64,000 nt of DNA from the NCBI GenBank assembly GCA_963575745.1, contig CAUYUJ010014338.1:64001-128000 (forward strand), written 5' to 3'. Below, in pieces: positions 33,192 to 43,458 of this stretch. This DNA is from Prorocentrum cordatum (Eukaryota; Sar; Dinophyceae; Prorocentrales; Prorocentraceae). Positions within the stretch are counted from its first letter, which is position 1; every line of letters begins with the position of its first letter. The notes beneath the pieces were generated by a model. That model was not told the DNA's origin. It did not search any database and saw nothing but the letters and a program-made list of their open reading frames with translations. The translations under genes and the position numbers were made by a program.

Positions 33192-35875
33192 TCAGCGTCG
33201 TCGCTTCTTCCACTCCTCCCCGTACTGGCAGTAGTCGAAGTTGACCCTGACCACGCCCGCCATCCCGATGAGCTCGGTCATCGGTGGGAAGGCCCACATG
33301 AGGCTGAACTCTGGGTTCTCGATGACGAAGTAGGCACCCTCTCGGTGACACTGAAGAGCCACTTGGACGGCAGGGAGGCGCAACGTGGAACCTCCCTGCG
33401 CCTTGCCCGCGTCGGTATGCGAGAGGTGCGGGAGACCCCGAGGATACTCCGACGCCAGCAGCGCTGGGCGCCGCGCCCTGGAAAAGGTAGAGCAAGGCGG
33501 TGCCAGGTGGACGCGCCACCACCATCTCAGACGCAGCCTTCGGAAGAGGCGCTCGAGGTTCGGGGCGCGGAGGAGGTCGAACTCGTTCCCCTTCATCACG
33601 CCCCAGGCCCCCCCCCAAGAAAGACTCGTGGCCAAGATCGCCCCCAGCAGCCTCTCGCCCCCCGCGAACAGCTCCAGGAGACCAGGCCGACCCATTTCGG
33701 TGGCAAATATATTGGACTCCTCGCCCCCTTCCGCGTTCATCTCCTGCTCGAGGTCGGCGCGCGCCCGCTCGGCATGCATCGTCCACGACTGCAGCGCCCC
33801 CCGGCTGGCATCGGCCCGGACCATCGCGAGGTTGGCCTCCGCGACGGCCGCGGCGAAGCCCTCCTCCGACGCATCCGCCATATAGACCCTCTCCAGCCAC
33901 GGGATCTCCAGGTCGGCCACCAGGTACGCGCGCAGGGCGGCCAGCGCCTGTAGCTCGCTCCGCGTCTGCGAGTCCATCACCTGCCACTCCCGAGCGTCCG
34001 CGCCCTCGAAGCTGTTCATCCAGCGATAAATTGCATCCAGGATGGAAAAGCCCGCCCCGTTGGCCACGATTGCCCAAGCCCACGTGCCGAGCAGACTGCT
34101 GAGGGAGACGGGGGGCGCCCGGCCCATGATCACGGCCGCCTCGGTGGCCAGAACCATGTCTGTCATCTTCTCCTGCGCGACGCGGAGACGGCAGGGCATC
34201 GGCCCGATGCTCACACCGAGCACCCGGGCCAGCCCCTCGCCCCAGCCCCCCGTGTGAACGGGCAGCCCCCGCCCCGACAGGTGCTCCCTGACCTTTCCCC
34301 GTCGTCGGAGCACAGCTCCAGGCCGATGTGGTCGTCGATGTAAAGCAGCAGCATCAGCTGGGCCGTCTCGAAGGAAGGAGTAGGCCACCCGTGCGTGATC
34401 TGAGCGATCCGAGGTGGGGGCCCCGCTGAGATGGCTGGGTCGAAGTCGCCCATGCTCTGCAGCGTGTCGGATAGGCAGCTGTGGGCCAACAAGACCGACC
34501 AGCTGGGCCCCATCACGGGCGACGTGGCCCCAATCCCAACATCGCCCTCGTCGGGCTTCGGCATAGAAATCCCCTGGAGGCTCGCGTAGTTGTAGAGCTC
34601 CTGCGGGGTCGCCTCGGGCAGTGCAACATATTCCGCTAATAAGGGCGGCCACCGTAATCGATGGAACCACTCGGGAATGTCCCCTTGGAAGGAGCGAAGC
34701 CGCCGCCCGTGCAGGATCGTCTCTTCCAATTCCAATGGGGCCCAAGACGCGGGGCTGCCCAAGGGGGCCCAGGGCGGGCCCCTGAAGAAGAGGTTGGCCC
34801 TCCTGCAGTCCCAGGCCAGCCGGCTCTTCCCTACTTCCCGCGCGTCCTCGCTCAGGTTCTTGATCGCCGTGCAGACCCCGACCTGCTCCCTGATGTTCTT
34901 GAGCCGACCATGCCCGAGCGAAGCATTCGCGACGTAAGCTCGAGCCGATTCTCGCGTCGGTGCCAGCCCGGGTCGATGTAGCTCTGCGCGTTCTCGTAGC
35001 GGTCCCAGTCGACCTCGCCCACCTCCCTGATCATCTCGCTGTTGTAGTTCTGGAGGTAGGCGCCCGCCGTCGGGGACAGCGCCTCGGTCTTCAGCCCAGT
35101 CGCGCTCGGGGGCGGCGCAGACACCTGCGCCGCCGCCAGGGGGCGCATGTCCCCCTTGACCAGGGTCCTCGTAGTCCTTGTAGTGCTTGATACCTTCGTA
35201 CTCGAATGCCCCGGGGCCCCCTCGCCCCTCAGGCGGCCGATCACCGCCCCGCCGTCGTTCGCGGCCCCCCGGCACTTCGCGGTCGCGCGCGGGCCCCAGA
35301 GATCGTTGATGATGGACGTCTGTAACGGGGTCGCTGTCCTCCACTCCCGCCAGTCCTTCCTCCGCTTCAGGATCACGGCCCCCTGCCCTAGGTGACCCGC
35401 GGCCATGCCCCGAATGGCGGCTGCTCCCCGCTGAGCTCGGGCAAGCGTCAGCTGCAGCTGCCTCTCGCCCAGCCCTTTTGAAGAGGGCCAGGCATGCAGC
35501 GGGTAGGGCAGGATGGGTAGCGTTCGCAGAGGATCGCGCTCCCTCTCGCCCATCGTCGCCGAAGGGGGGGGCCCGCCAGGTGTCCTGCACCCCGACGCGT
35601 GAAAAAGTGTCGTCGTTACGGTAGAGGTCGCTGGTGCCGCGGCCCAGCTCCGACCTGAAGATGCGCGGCGAGCCCCAGTATACAGCCCAGGGCGCCGCTA
35701 CGCACCAGCCCGCCACCTCGAAGGTCCGCGGGCCCCCTGGAATGTAATAGGCGGACAGGCTGCCCAGCAGAAGCCTCGTAAACTTGGATTCCAGCGTGGG
35801 TCTGTTAGTATAGAGGGTCATGAAACAAACGTTGCGAAACATATTCTGCGTATCTGTGCATATGCGGTCTGGCAA
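33192..35875 (-). pseudogene. RT - RNase H - C5-methyltransferase-like polyprotein
   Basis: Two main frames joined near 34297 by a frameshift at GGGGAAAGG. The upstream frame gives SRLAWDCRRANLFF (RT motif 2), FQGDIPEWFHRL (motif A Asp), PVMGPSWSVLLAH (motif B) and LLLYIDDHIGLE (motif C, 34331-34342, intact). The downstream frame gives the connection (SLLGTWAWAIVANGAG), an RNase H strand VYMADASEEGFAAAV, then LLELFAGGERLLGA (SAM-binding-like, about 33650-33680), HLAPPCSTFS (the PC catalytic block, about 33484-33510) and AYFVIENPEFSLMW (ENP, about 33311-33326). RT copies the RNA, RNase H removes it, and the last domain resembles C5-cytosine methyltransferases. Between 35550 and 34850 the coding frame changes at least twice more, for example AYLQNYNSEMIREVGEVDWD. 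Confidence 0.72.
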
Positions 35876-37774
35876 ATCGGGGCGGCATCATCGCGACGCC
35901 AAGGGGCGTCGCGGACTCGAGCCTTTGGCCTGGAAGCACGAAGCGCACGATTACCCATATCACGAAGTTCTGCAACCAGTCACTGTGTTCTGGGGGTGCA
36001 CGGACACGCAAAACACTGTTCAGCTAGTCGTTAGCTGGCGCCCGCCTCGAACTCATGCCCCACCCCCCGCCTCTTCCAAATATCCATTCGCTGTGGCCCC
36101 GCCCTCCTCATGCCCTCCGACTGCCCCGGTCCTCATCGTGCCCTTCATCCACATTGCTCCCCCCCATGTGCCAATTCACGTCGTTCCTCGTCGTCCTCCT
36201 GCGCCGGATTCGTTCCCCCATCGTCTACATGCCCGCCCTCCTCCCATCCTCTACGCCCTAATGCACATCATGCCCCCAATTTCTGCCCCCCCCCCACCTC
36301 CCTCGCCCTCGTGATGCTGACACCGATGATGCAGATCCTCCTGGGCTCATTTCCTCCGCTCTCGTCCAGTCCCGCTCATCCTTGGCCCCTCGGCCACCCC
36401 CCCTATCGAACCCCTTCCTTCCCACAGCCCACCATCCACATCCCCCCGCGCCTTTGCATGCCCAGACCACGGCCCCCTCCTGGACCAGCCGGGAGACCCG
36501 CGGAAACTCCCGCCCATAGACCACTCCAGCGAACGGCGCGCAACAAATGCACAGTTGGAGACACGAACTGTGTATTTCGACCGCGCACGACGCTCCCCCT
36601 GGACCAGCCGGAAGAGAATCGCGAAAGTTCCCGCCCATTCAACACCACCCGCGAGGGGCACACTCCAAATACACAGATGGGAACGAGATCTGTGTACACA
36701 GATCACACCACGATGTGTGTAAACAGCGGGCCCACACACGAAAATACACAGTTGAGGACACAAGCTGTGTACACAGATCACACCTTGATCTGTGTATTTC
36801 GAAAAGGTAAACGCTTGCCACCTCGAGGGCGCCCCGACTTTGCCAGCCCAGAACCGAGGTTGACATGCCCAGTTGGGGGGGAATGCGAATACACACTTTC
36901 CCGCCCACGGCGCCCCCGAGAGAACCGCAAATACACGCTTCTGTGGCCCAGGGCGGCCGCGGTGCAACGCGGCGCCAAAGCGGCCCCCAACGGCCCGAAG
37001 ACGCCCCAAAAGGCCTCGAAGGACCACGAAGAATGCCGGCCGCGCAGCAGTCCGAAAACACGAGAGATGTCACATGTCACGGACCTCTTAACAGTCAAAA
37101 TTCCACGCGTCGCCATATAGACCACTGCTCCAGCAGGGGGGCGGACCTTGCCGCAGGCACTTATAATTTACATGTTAGCGATGCGACTGTGCTCGGCGGC
37201 CGTGCCGCCCGCATTTCGGGTGCGCCCCGAATTCTCGCATTGGCAATCCCCTCTGTTTGGTTGCGCCGCTGTGCTCGGATATCGAAAAAGCATTTACCGC
37301 TGACGCGGGCACGCGGCACCAGGGACTTCATTTTTCGAACAAGGAGGGCGGGCGAGGTAGGACGACGGACGGCGGAGCAGGGAGGCAAAGAGGAACGAGG
37401 ATTAATAAGGCAGGTGGGAAGGGGCGCTCCCCCGCCCGAGCCGCGGACGCTTTCGACACCATCCAGGGGAGGGAAGAAAGGAAAGGGAACGGAGCAAGGG
37501 CGAGGACGACGACGGGAAGCAAGTGTCCCGGGTCCGCATATAGCCATATGTCTGCGACTCGTGTGCGCGCGCTTTCTTCGAGGCACTTCAAGCCGGACCC
37601 ATGCTGAATTCACTAATTCCTCAAAACTGTGTAAACACTCTGTCCTCTGTTCCCTCTCCTATGCAACGGCCTCATAACAGAGGGGCAGTGGATTCCAATC
37701 GTAAACCAAAATCGCGGCCTAGCGCCTTGCGCGCACACTTGGCCAAGACTCGCCACGATAGCCCCGGCCGCAAC
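35876..37774. other. Non-coding stretch inside the retroelement
   Basis: Separates the gag-like ORF from the RT frame. It holds a partly duplicated segment (36475-36660, with CCCTCCTGGACCAGCCGG and CCCCTGGACCAGCCGGAAGA about 120 bp apart) and a cluster of hairpins (see 36550-36795). The longest ORFs are Pro-rich and composition-driven. It may be a later insertion. Confidence 0.45.
36550..36795. repeat. Cluster of short perfect hairpins
   Basis: CACAGTT/AACTGTG at 36550-36572, ACACAGAT/ATCTGTGT at 36671-36695, an imperfect pair at 36746-36770 and a perfect 10-bp pair ACACAGATCA-CACCT-TGATCTGTGT at 36771-36795. All share the ACACAG/CTGTGT core and sit next to AAATACACAG or GTGTATTTCG. They look like copies of one small palindromic repeat. 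Confidence 0.85.
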
Positions 37775-38221
37775 CTATTCGCGCTCGTCACCTGCGACGC
37801 GGCCGTCCTTGGCCCCCTGCAAGTGCTTCTGAATGGTCGCCCTCCGCTTCAGCTTCTCCGCGACCTCGTCGTCGGCCCTGCGGTTCGCCGCGCCCTGGTC
37901 CCCGTCCACCTTCAGGTACTCGTCGGCCAGCGCCCGATCGACCTTCGACCGCCACTTGCCGTTGCCCTGCTGGCCCTCGGATCTCTGCCAGTCGTTGAGG
38001 CACCGCGCGTTCTCGTGGGCCTTCCAGATCGCGCGCAGCCGAAGGCGCGTCAGCTCCGCGGCGGGACTGTTGATGAGCGGGTCGTAGGCGCCCTCCGACA
38101 TCACGCGGTCCAGGGCCATCGCCAGCACCGTCACCTCGCTGCCGATGCTGGCCTCCAGGAGCTCCTTGGAGCGAAGCCACTCGGACAACTCCGCATTGGC
38201 CGCGCGACTCCCGCGGCACAC
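37775..38221 (-). pseudogene. Gag-like retroelement ORF fragment
   Basis: A 148-residue frame ending in a stop: helical and charged, with IGSEVTVLAMALDRVMSEGA and TRLRLRAIWKAHENARCLND. Segments of this kind are found upstream of RT in dinoflagellate retroelements, so a gag-like (RNA-packaging) role is inferred from position and composition. It continues upstream in another frame, with FKNVRMTPVGGVKTRVAP near 38225-38300. Confidence 0.45.
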
Positions 38222-38794
38222 CTTTGCGGGGCACCGCGGGGGCGACCCTCGTCTTCACGCCCCCGACTGGGGTCATCCGAACGTTCTTGAACTTCTCGAG
38301 GGTCGCGAGGAGACCGTCGCGTGGTTTGCGGCCCCCGTCCTTCAGGAGCTGGATGCGGCCTGCAGAACGTCATCCGACTGGCCGATCCGCTCCCGCGAAC
38401 CGCGGCTGCCCCGTCCCCGATCCCGCCGTGTCCTTGGCGGAGTCCTGCTGCGCCGCGCTCTCGTGCTCGTTCAGCTTCGCGATGAAGTCGTCGATCTGGG
38501 AAGCGGCGGGGGGCTGGCCCCCGTCGGCGGCGGCGGCCGCCGAGGCAGCCGCAGGCGGGGCAGCCTCTGGAGGTGCCCCTCCCCCGCTCTGCCCCGCCCA
38601 AGGGGGCGTACCCGGCGGGGCCGCCCTCGGCGACGCCCGATGGCAGCCGCGAGCTCGGAGACCGCCACCCCCAGGGCCTGCTGCTGGTTGCTCAGCTCGG
38701 CGAACAAGCGGCGGGGTGTGGGCTCGTCGTCGGCGTCGGCGACCTGGGTGCGCATCGCGCAGTCGTCGTCGCTCGCGGTGGAGCCCTTGTCCGA
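38222..38794 (-). pseudogene. Linker of the gag-like region, frame-broken
   Basis: Pieces in different frames read as one protein: DDEPTPRRLFAELSNQQQAL near 38650-38730, an Ala/Pro/Gly-rich linker, then DDFIAKLNEHESAAQQDSAK near 38420-38490. No catalytic motif was seen. Confidence 0.4.
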
Positions 38795-39460
38795 CTAGAA
38801 GCCCCCGTCAATGCCGCCGTCGGTCCAAGCCCAAGCCGGGTAACCGGCCCAGAGGACCCCGCCGAGGCCCGCGAAGATGTACTCCAGGTGGCCCGACTCA
38901 TAGCACTCCCACACGCCGTCGTAGAAGTACTGCACGTCCTCGACCGTCTCGACCGACTGGAGGACATCGTAGGCCGCCCGCATCACGGAGCCGAGGCGGA
39001 AGAAGCGGCAGACCCGCCAGAAGATGAAGGAGACGGCGCCCCACGAGCCCCAGCTCGGCTTGGCCCACAGCGCCGCGAAGACATTCCCGACGCCGCCGGC
39101 CAGCCAACTGACGAAGGTGCTCCTCGAACTCCTCTTCTTGGGGGCCGCCGTCCTCTTGCCACTAGGTCCCAGTCGAGCTCCCGCGCCGGACACCTCGAGC
39201 CTCGCGATGGCCCTCTCGGCGGCGGTGATCACCGCGTCGCGATCCTTCGCCGCGATGCCCGGGTGCTCCGTCCACGTCACGCCTCCAGCAGGCTTGGAGC
39301 CGACGCGCTTCCTGTCCCGCACGTCGATCATCACGACGCGGTTGGTCGGGTCCGCCGCCGCCCACGCCCCAGGGTGCTGAGGCCCGACCTTCGTCACCAG
39401 GAGCACGGCGCGCGACGGGCTGCGGACGTAGATCCTGTTCCAGCAGGCGGACGGCGCCAT
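38795..39460 (-). CDS. First ORF of the retroelement, 221 residues, unknown function
   Basis: Starts MAPSACWNRIYVRSPSRAVL and ends at a stop after WAWTDGGIDGGF. Residues 1-95 look soluble (RVVMIDVRDRKRVGSKPAGG), residues 96-110 are basic (GKRTAAPKKRSSR), and the rest is Trp/Phe/Gly-rich with possible membrane-associated helices (FVSWLAGGVGNVFAALWAKP, VSFIFWRVCRFF, IFAGLGGVLWAGY). As the first ORF after repeat A it would be expected to be the N-terminal, gag-side product. I do not recognise a family. Unlike the other ORFs of the element it has no visible break. Confidence 0.5.
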   Translation of the reverse strand: MAPSACWNRIYVRSPSRAVLLVTKVGPQHPGAWAAADPTNRVVMIDVRDRKRVGSKPAGGVTWTEHPGIAAKDRDAVITAAERAIARLEVSGAGARLGPSGKRTAAPKKRSSRSTFVSWLAGGVGNVFAALWAKPSWGSWGAVSFIFWRVCRFFRLGSVMRAAYDVLQSVETVEDVQYFYDGVWECYESGHLEYIFAGLGGVLWAGYPAWAWTDGGIDGGF

Positions 39461-39697
39461 CGGGAACCTCGAGGCGTCCGCGCCCGTGAAAAACTACTCA
39501 ACGTCGGCCTCGCGCGAGGCCCCGAAGGGAGCCCCGAGCCCGCCCTCCGGGACCAGGCAGTGGACCTCCTGGCAGAGGGCGAGGGCCAGGGCGACCAGGA
39601 ACCCGCGCGCCGCGGTCGCCGATGGCGCCCCCGCGGGCGCCAGGAAGCAGGCTGGTGCTTCGGTTCGGGGAACGGGCCCGCTGGGGCCACAACCGCT

Positions 39698-39814
39698 CGA
39701 ACCGAAAAAGCTATGAGCACGATGAGACGTGAAGGGCGACGAGGGATTGAGGAGCAGAGGGCCACGCCAGCTCTTCCCGAGAGACGGCCCCTTATCCCAC
39801 GGCCGCAGAGACAT
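39698..39814 (-). repeat. Split direct repeat A, 5' terminal copy
   Basis: The A copy at the 5' end of the element on the minus strand, about 240 bp ahead of the first ORF. No B copy lies next to it. The 229-bp tandem array begins about 25 bp further out. Confidence 0.9.
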
Positions 39815-39839
39815 AACAGTTCGTTTTGAAAAAACGTAA

Positions 39840-40420
39840 TGGTGGCCGCGCGCGCCGACCAAACCCAGGCAGGAATTTTGCCCGCAGTGCTAGGCAACCG
39901 ACTCAACGCAAACTCGCGTATCAAAACAAAGCAATTCGCAGTGCAATCCCCATGGCAAGAAGCCCGCGCATTCCCCCGCGCGCTGGGCAACCCACAATGT
40001 GATGTCATTCGCTTGGACGAATAATCCCCCAATGTTGCCCGCCCCGCCCAACAATCAAGAGAAACAAATCCCGCGTCGCCGCGCGCGCCGACCAGTCGCC
40101 AACTGGAACCCCGCCAGCAGTGCGAGGCAGACGACTTGGGCAAACCCGCGAAAACAGACGAAGCAGCTCCGAATTGCAATCCTCGCGGCAAGATGCTCAC
40201 GCGCACACCCCCGCCGGCGGGGTCGCCCGCAAAAGATTATTCCGCTGGGAAAGAAGACAAACAGTTATCCTGCCCGCCCAGCATCGGAGGGAAACTGATC
40301 CCGCGTCGCTGCGCGTGCCCGCGCGCTGGGCACGTCGCCCGCAATGGATTCGCCCGCTGGAGACATATCCCCCGAGAATTACCAAGCCCACCCAACAATA
40401 CGTACGCAGGCTGAAAGACC
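39840..40420. repeat. 229-bp tandem repeat, block 1
   Basis: Units begin at GCCGCGCGCGCCGACC (39846), at GTCGCCGCGCGCGCCGACCA (40076) and at the diverged 40303. Each carries ATCAAAACAAAGCAATTCGC-like text in its middle and CCCGCCCAACAATC-like text near its end. Period about 228-230 bp. Confidence 0.9.
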
Positions 40421-40690
40421 CACACGTCGGAAGCGACGCGCCGTTCAGACGAGCGGATACATGTAGCGCTCGCTTCGAAGTGGGGTAGATATGTTATGGG
40501 CGAAGATGCGGGAGTTGGCCGGGCCCGCTGTGGCGTTCGAGCAAACTTGTGTTATGGGAGAACTTTCGGGATATGGCCAGGCCCGCGGTGGCGCTCGAGC
40601 AACCACATGTTATGGGAGACGTGAAGGGAGGTGGCCGGACCCGCTGTGGCGCTCGAGCTTCCGACTTGGACACTTTGCTTGCGTGTCCTC
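40421..40690. repeat. About 58-bp repeat, three copies
   Basis: Three units from TGTTATGGGCGAAGATGCGG (about 40494) and TGTTATGGGAGAACTTTCGG to TGTTATGGGAGACGTGAAGG, each ending in CCCGCTGTGGCGCTCGAG or a variant. Confidence 0.85.
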
Positions 40691-41000
40691 GCCCTCCCTC
40701 ATCCCTTTCTCTCCTCCTCCTCCTCCTCCTCCTCCTCCTCCTCCTCCTCCTCCTCCTCCCCCCACTTCCCCCCTCCTCCTCCCAACTCCTCCCTCCTCCT
40801 CCTTTCTCCTTCGTCCGTCCTCCTCCCCCCTCTCTCCTCCCTCCTCCCTCATCCTCCTTGTCCTCTTTCTCCTCTTCCTTCCTCCTCCCCCCCTCCCTTC
40901 CCTGATTATTCCTCCTCTCTCCCCCCTCTGCGTCCCCTCCGTCATCCTCCCACCTCCTTTGGCCCTTTCCCTAATGTTTCCCCTCTTCATCCTGGGAAGC
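40690..41000. repeat. CTCCTC microsatellite and pyrimidine tract
   Basis: Long CTC run at 40713-40758, followed by degenerate CT-rich sequence to about 41000. It drives Leu/Ser/Pro and Gly/Glu/Arg reading frames without coding meaning. Confidence 0.9.
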
Positions 41001-41340
41001 CCCCCCCGTAGAATCATAGCATTGGTCTGCAGATCCACAGCTCCGTGGATATCATGATGCTTTACTTGCGGTGCTCCGCGGATCCGATTTCCCTGTGGTC
41101 CCGGATGTTCATTATTATTATTATCAATATTATTATTGTTACATATGTATTCCCGCGATGTAAATGGAACCATCGTTTCTTCACACACACAGGAAATTTG
41201 ATCCGCGCAACACAAAAATTGGATCCACGAAACTCTCCCACACCCGGAAAAAAAGGGATCCAATTGGATCCATTGGTGTTCTCATATTTTAATCCAAGAA
41301 GAAAGAACTTTCGGCCTGGGGATGTAAAGGGACGCGAATC
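41001..41340. other. AT-richer spacer, no gene
   Basis: Unusually AT-rich for this window, with an ATT triplet run (41110-41140) and several GGATCC-like strings (41080-41270). It separates the two blocks of the 229-bp repeat and may be part of an insertion. Confidence 0.5.
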
Positions 41341-42030
41341 CCATGTCGCCGCGCGCGCCGGCCGGGCGCTGGCAGGAGCTCCACCGACAGTGCCAGGCAG
41401 GAGGATCGGAGCAAGCTCGCAAAACAAATTGAGCACATGTGCGTTGCAATTCCCATGACAAGATGCCCACACATTCCTCCGCGTGCAAGGTAATTCCAAA
41501 TTAATTATCCCGTTGGAGAAATACCCCCCAAACATTACCCACCCCGCCCAACAATAGGGGGCGCCATGCCCGCGTCGCCGCGCGCGCCGACCAGGCGCCA
41601 ACAGGAGTTTTGCTAGCATTGCAAGGCAAACGACTTTGAGCAAACTCGCGAGTCAAAACGAGGCAATTCCTAATGCATTCCCCATGAGAAGATGCTCGCA
41701 CATCCTCCCGCGTGCAAGGTCGCCCAAAATAGATAATTCCGCTGGAGAAAAAAACGCGCATTGCCCGGCCCGCCCAACATTAGAGGGAAACTGATCCCAC
41801 GTCGCCGCGCGCGCCGACCAGGCGCCAGCAGGAGGTCTGCCAACAGGGCGAAGCAAACGACTTTGAGCAAACTCGCGAATCAAAACGAAGCAATTTCTGT
41901 TGCAATCTTCCTGGGAGATCCTTGCATATCCTCTCGCGCGCAGGGCGTCCACAATGAAGTTTTCCGCCCGAGAAAAGAAACCCAGCAAGTATCCAGCGGG
42001 CCCAACACTAGAGGGAACATGATCTCTGCC
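41341..42030. repeat. 229-bp tandem repeat, block 2
   Basis: Three units starting GTCGCCGCGCGCGCC at about 41345, 41574 and 41801, spacing 229 and 227 bp. Same unit as block 1. The block ends in a partial copy near 42030. Confidence 0.92.
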
Positions 42031-42175
42031 GCGACGAAGAGGTTTTAGGACCAGTTTTGCTCGCCGCCGAAAAATCCAGGGGGGTCGAAACTAAATGCGT
42101 TTTCGGCTTAATCACGGCACGCTGCGTCCCCCATGGCGGAAGAACCACAAGCATAGGCATGAACCGTCGGACTGT

Positions 42176-42307
42176 CGGAGGCCCGCGCGGAGTTCTTGGA
42201 TCGGCGCTGGAGCCCCTTCCCTGGCGCGCAGAACGAACCAGTAGGCGGCGCTGGAGGCGCCGCCAGCGGGGCCCAGCGCAGATCCAAGAAATCCGCGCGG
42301 ACCTCGG
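42176..42307. mobile_element. GC-rich hairpin element, free copy
   Basis: Inverted repeat with arms of about 35 bp: the left arm contains TTCTTGGATCGGCGCTGG (42193-42210), the right arm CCAGCGCAGATCCAAGAA (42273-42290), with about five mismatches over the arms. The same element, by sequence and by hairpin shape, is found in introns 1 and 6 of the sulfatase gene. No reading frame inside; size 132 bp. Confidence 0.8.
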
Positions 42308-42330
42308 GAAACTGATGTTGTGTTGCCTCT

Positions 42331-43166
42331 TCTTCGCTCCGAGATGTCTCGGACCAACTCTCCAGCTCTCGGTAAAATTTACACTATTACGTTGAAGGAG
42401 CTATTTGCTAAAGGAAACACGCATTTAGTAAAATGCTGTTGTTCTGTTGCGCGGCAGCCGTGGCGGCGCGTCAGAATTGCCGAGCCGCGTCCTGCCCTCG
42501 CGCCGTGAATCTTCTGTCAAGGAGCATCTACAACTCGACGGAAACATCCGGTCGCCCCGACCCGATGTAACGAGGCCTGGCTTACTCGAGCAAATGCATC
42601 GCGGGGTGAACCGGCAGGAAAGACAAGGGCCCCCCGCCCCCCGACTGGGCCCTGGCCCCGCATCGCCACCACATCCCCAAGGCTTTATTACGGCAGACCG
42701 CGGACTTTACTACAGCGAGGAAACGGCTTTATTGAAGCGACACAAGCGTCTTTACTAAAGCGAAGAAGCGGCTTTACTAAAACGAAGAGGCGGCTTTGGT
42801 AAAGGCGCGCCGCTCGATACATTCCGAAACAACGATGTTTTACTAAAGCGAAAAGAGAGCCTTAGTAAAGCGGAGGAACGGGTGGGGTAAAATTGCGCGC
42901 AGAAATTTCGCTCCGCCCATGAAATATGGCCCTGGACTCCAGGAGCGAGGGCGGGGCGCAAGTTCGCCCGTGGGCTGGGGTCCCGTCGTCGCCGTCGCCG
43001 CCATGTTCGTCGTCGCCGCCATCGTCGTCACCGTCGGCGCAGGCGCCGCCGTCGTCGTCGCCGTCGATAGAGTTGTCTCCGCCGCGCCCCGAAGAGGCCC
43101 AACGAGGGCAACGTGGCGCCACCACAGCCCAGCGCAAACACACCCCGGGAAGTCGCCGAGGTCTTT
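42331..43166. other. Spacer with a 25-bp tandem repeat and GTC-rich tract
   Basis: At 42683-42880 a degenerate unit of about 25 bp, CGGCTTTACTAAAGCGAAGA, recurs about eight times. At 42980-43075 a GTC/GCC-rich tract encodes low-complexity frames. No gene is recognised. Confidence 0.6.
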
Positions 43167-43426
43167 CTGGTTGACCCAAAAGGGGGTCCAGCTGCAAAGT
43201 GCAAAGGGGTGGTGCAATAATTAGGTTTGGGGCGATTGTATTGCACATGTATTGCGTCAGAGAACTGTATTGCTTTGTACTGCGTAGTATTGCACGCGAA
43301 AATCCAGCAATACATTTGCGCCCGGGAATATAGCGCACAACCCAAATCTGTTGCAATCCCACAAACCTATTGCACCGAATCTGTTGCACCACCCCCTTTT
43401 CGCTGGACGCCCTTTTAGGTCAACCA
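43167..43426. mobile_element. 260-bp MITE with about 70-bp terminal inverted repeats
   Basis: Begins CTGGTTGACCCAAAAGGG and ends CCTTTTAGGTCAACCAG on the plus strand. The two arms match as reverse complements for about 70 bp (shared blocks include GGGGTGGTGCAA and AGGTTTG), with a few substitutions and a short indel. The interior is AT-richer with TATTGCA-type repeats. There is no ORF. It sits about 30 bp beyond the sulfatase stop codon, so it probably lies in that gene's 3' untranslated region. A GGTCT string lies close to both ends, but the duplication is not clean. Confidence 0.8.
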
Positions 43427-43458
43427 GGGTCTGCCGCGGCGGCATCGAGGCGGGCCGC

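Larger units (their letters stand above)
31775..39823 (-). mobile_element. Retroelement with split direct repeats and a methyltransferase
   Basis: Read on the minus strand: repeat A (39814-39698), ORFs (39460-32600), repeat B (32456-32204), repeat A (32190-32075), repeat B (32037-31775). The order A-ORFs-B-A-B is the split-direct-repeat arrangement known from Ngaro and PAT retrotransposons of the DIRS order. The coding part has a gag-like region, reverse transcriptase with YIDD, RNase H and a C5-methyltransferase-like domain, in the DIRS order RT-RH-MT. DIRS elements normally also encode a tyrosine recombinase; none was found. Several frameshifts and a 1.9-kb non-coding stretch (35876-37774) interrupt the frames, so this copy is not expected to be active. 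Confidence 0.65.
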
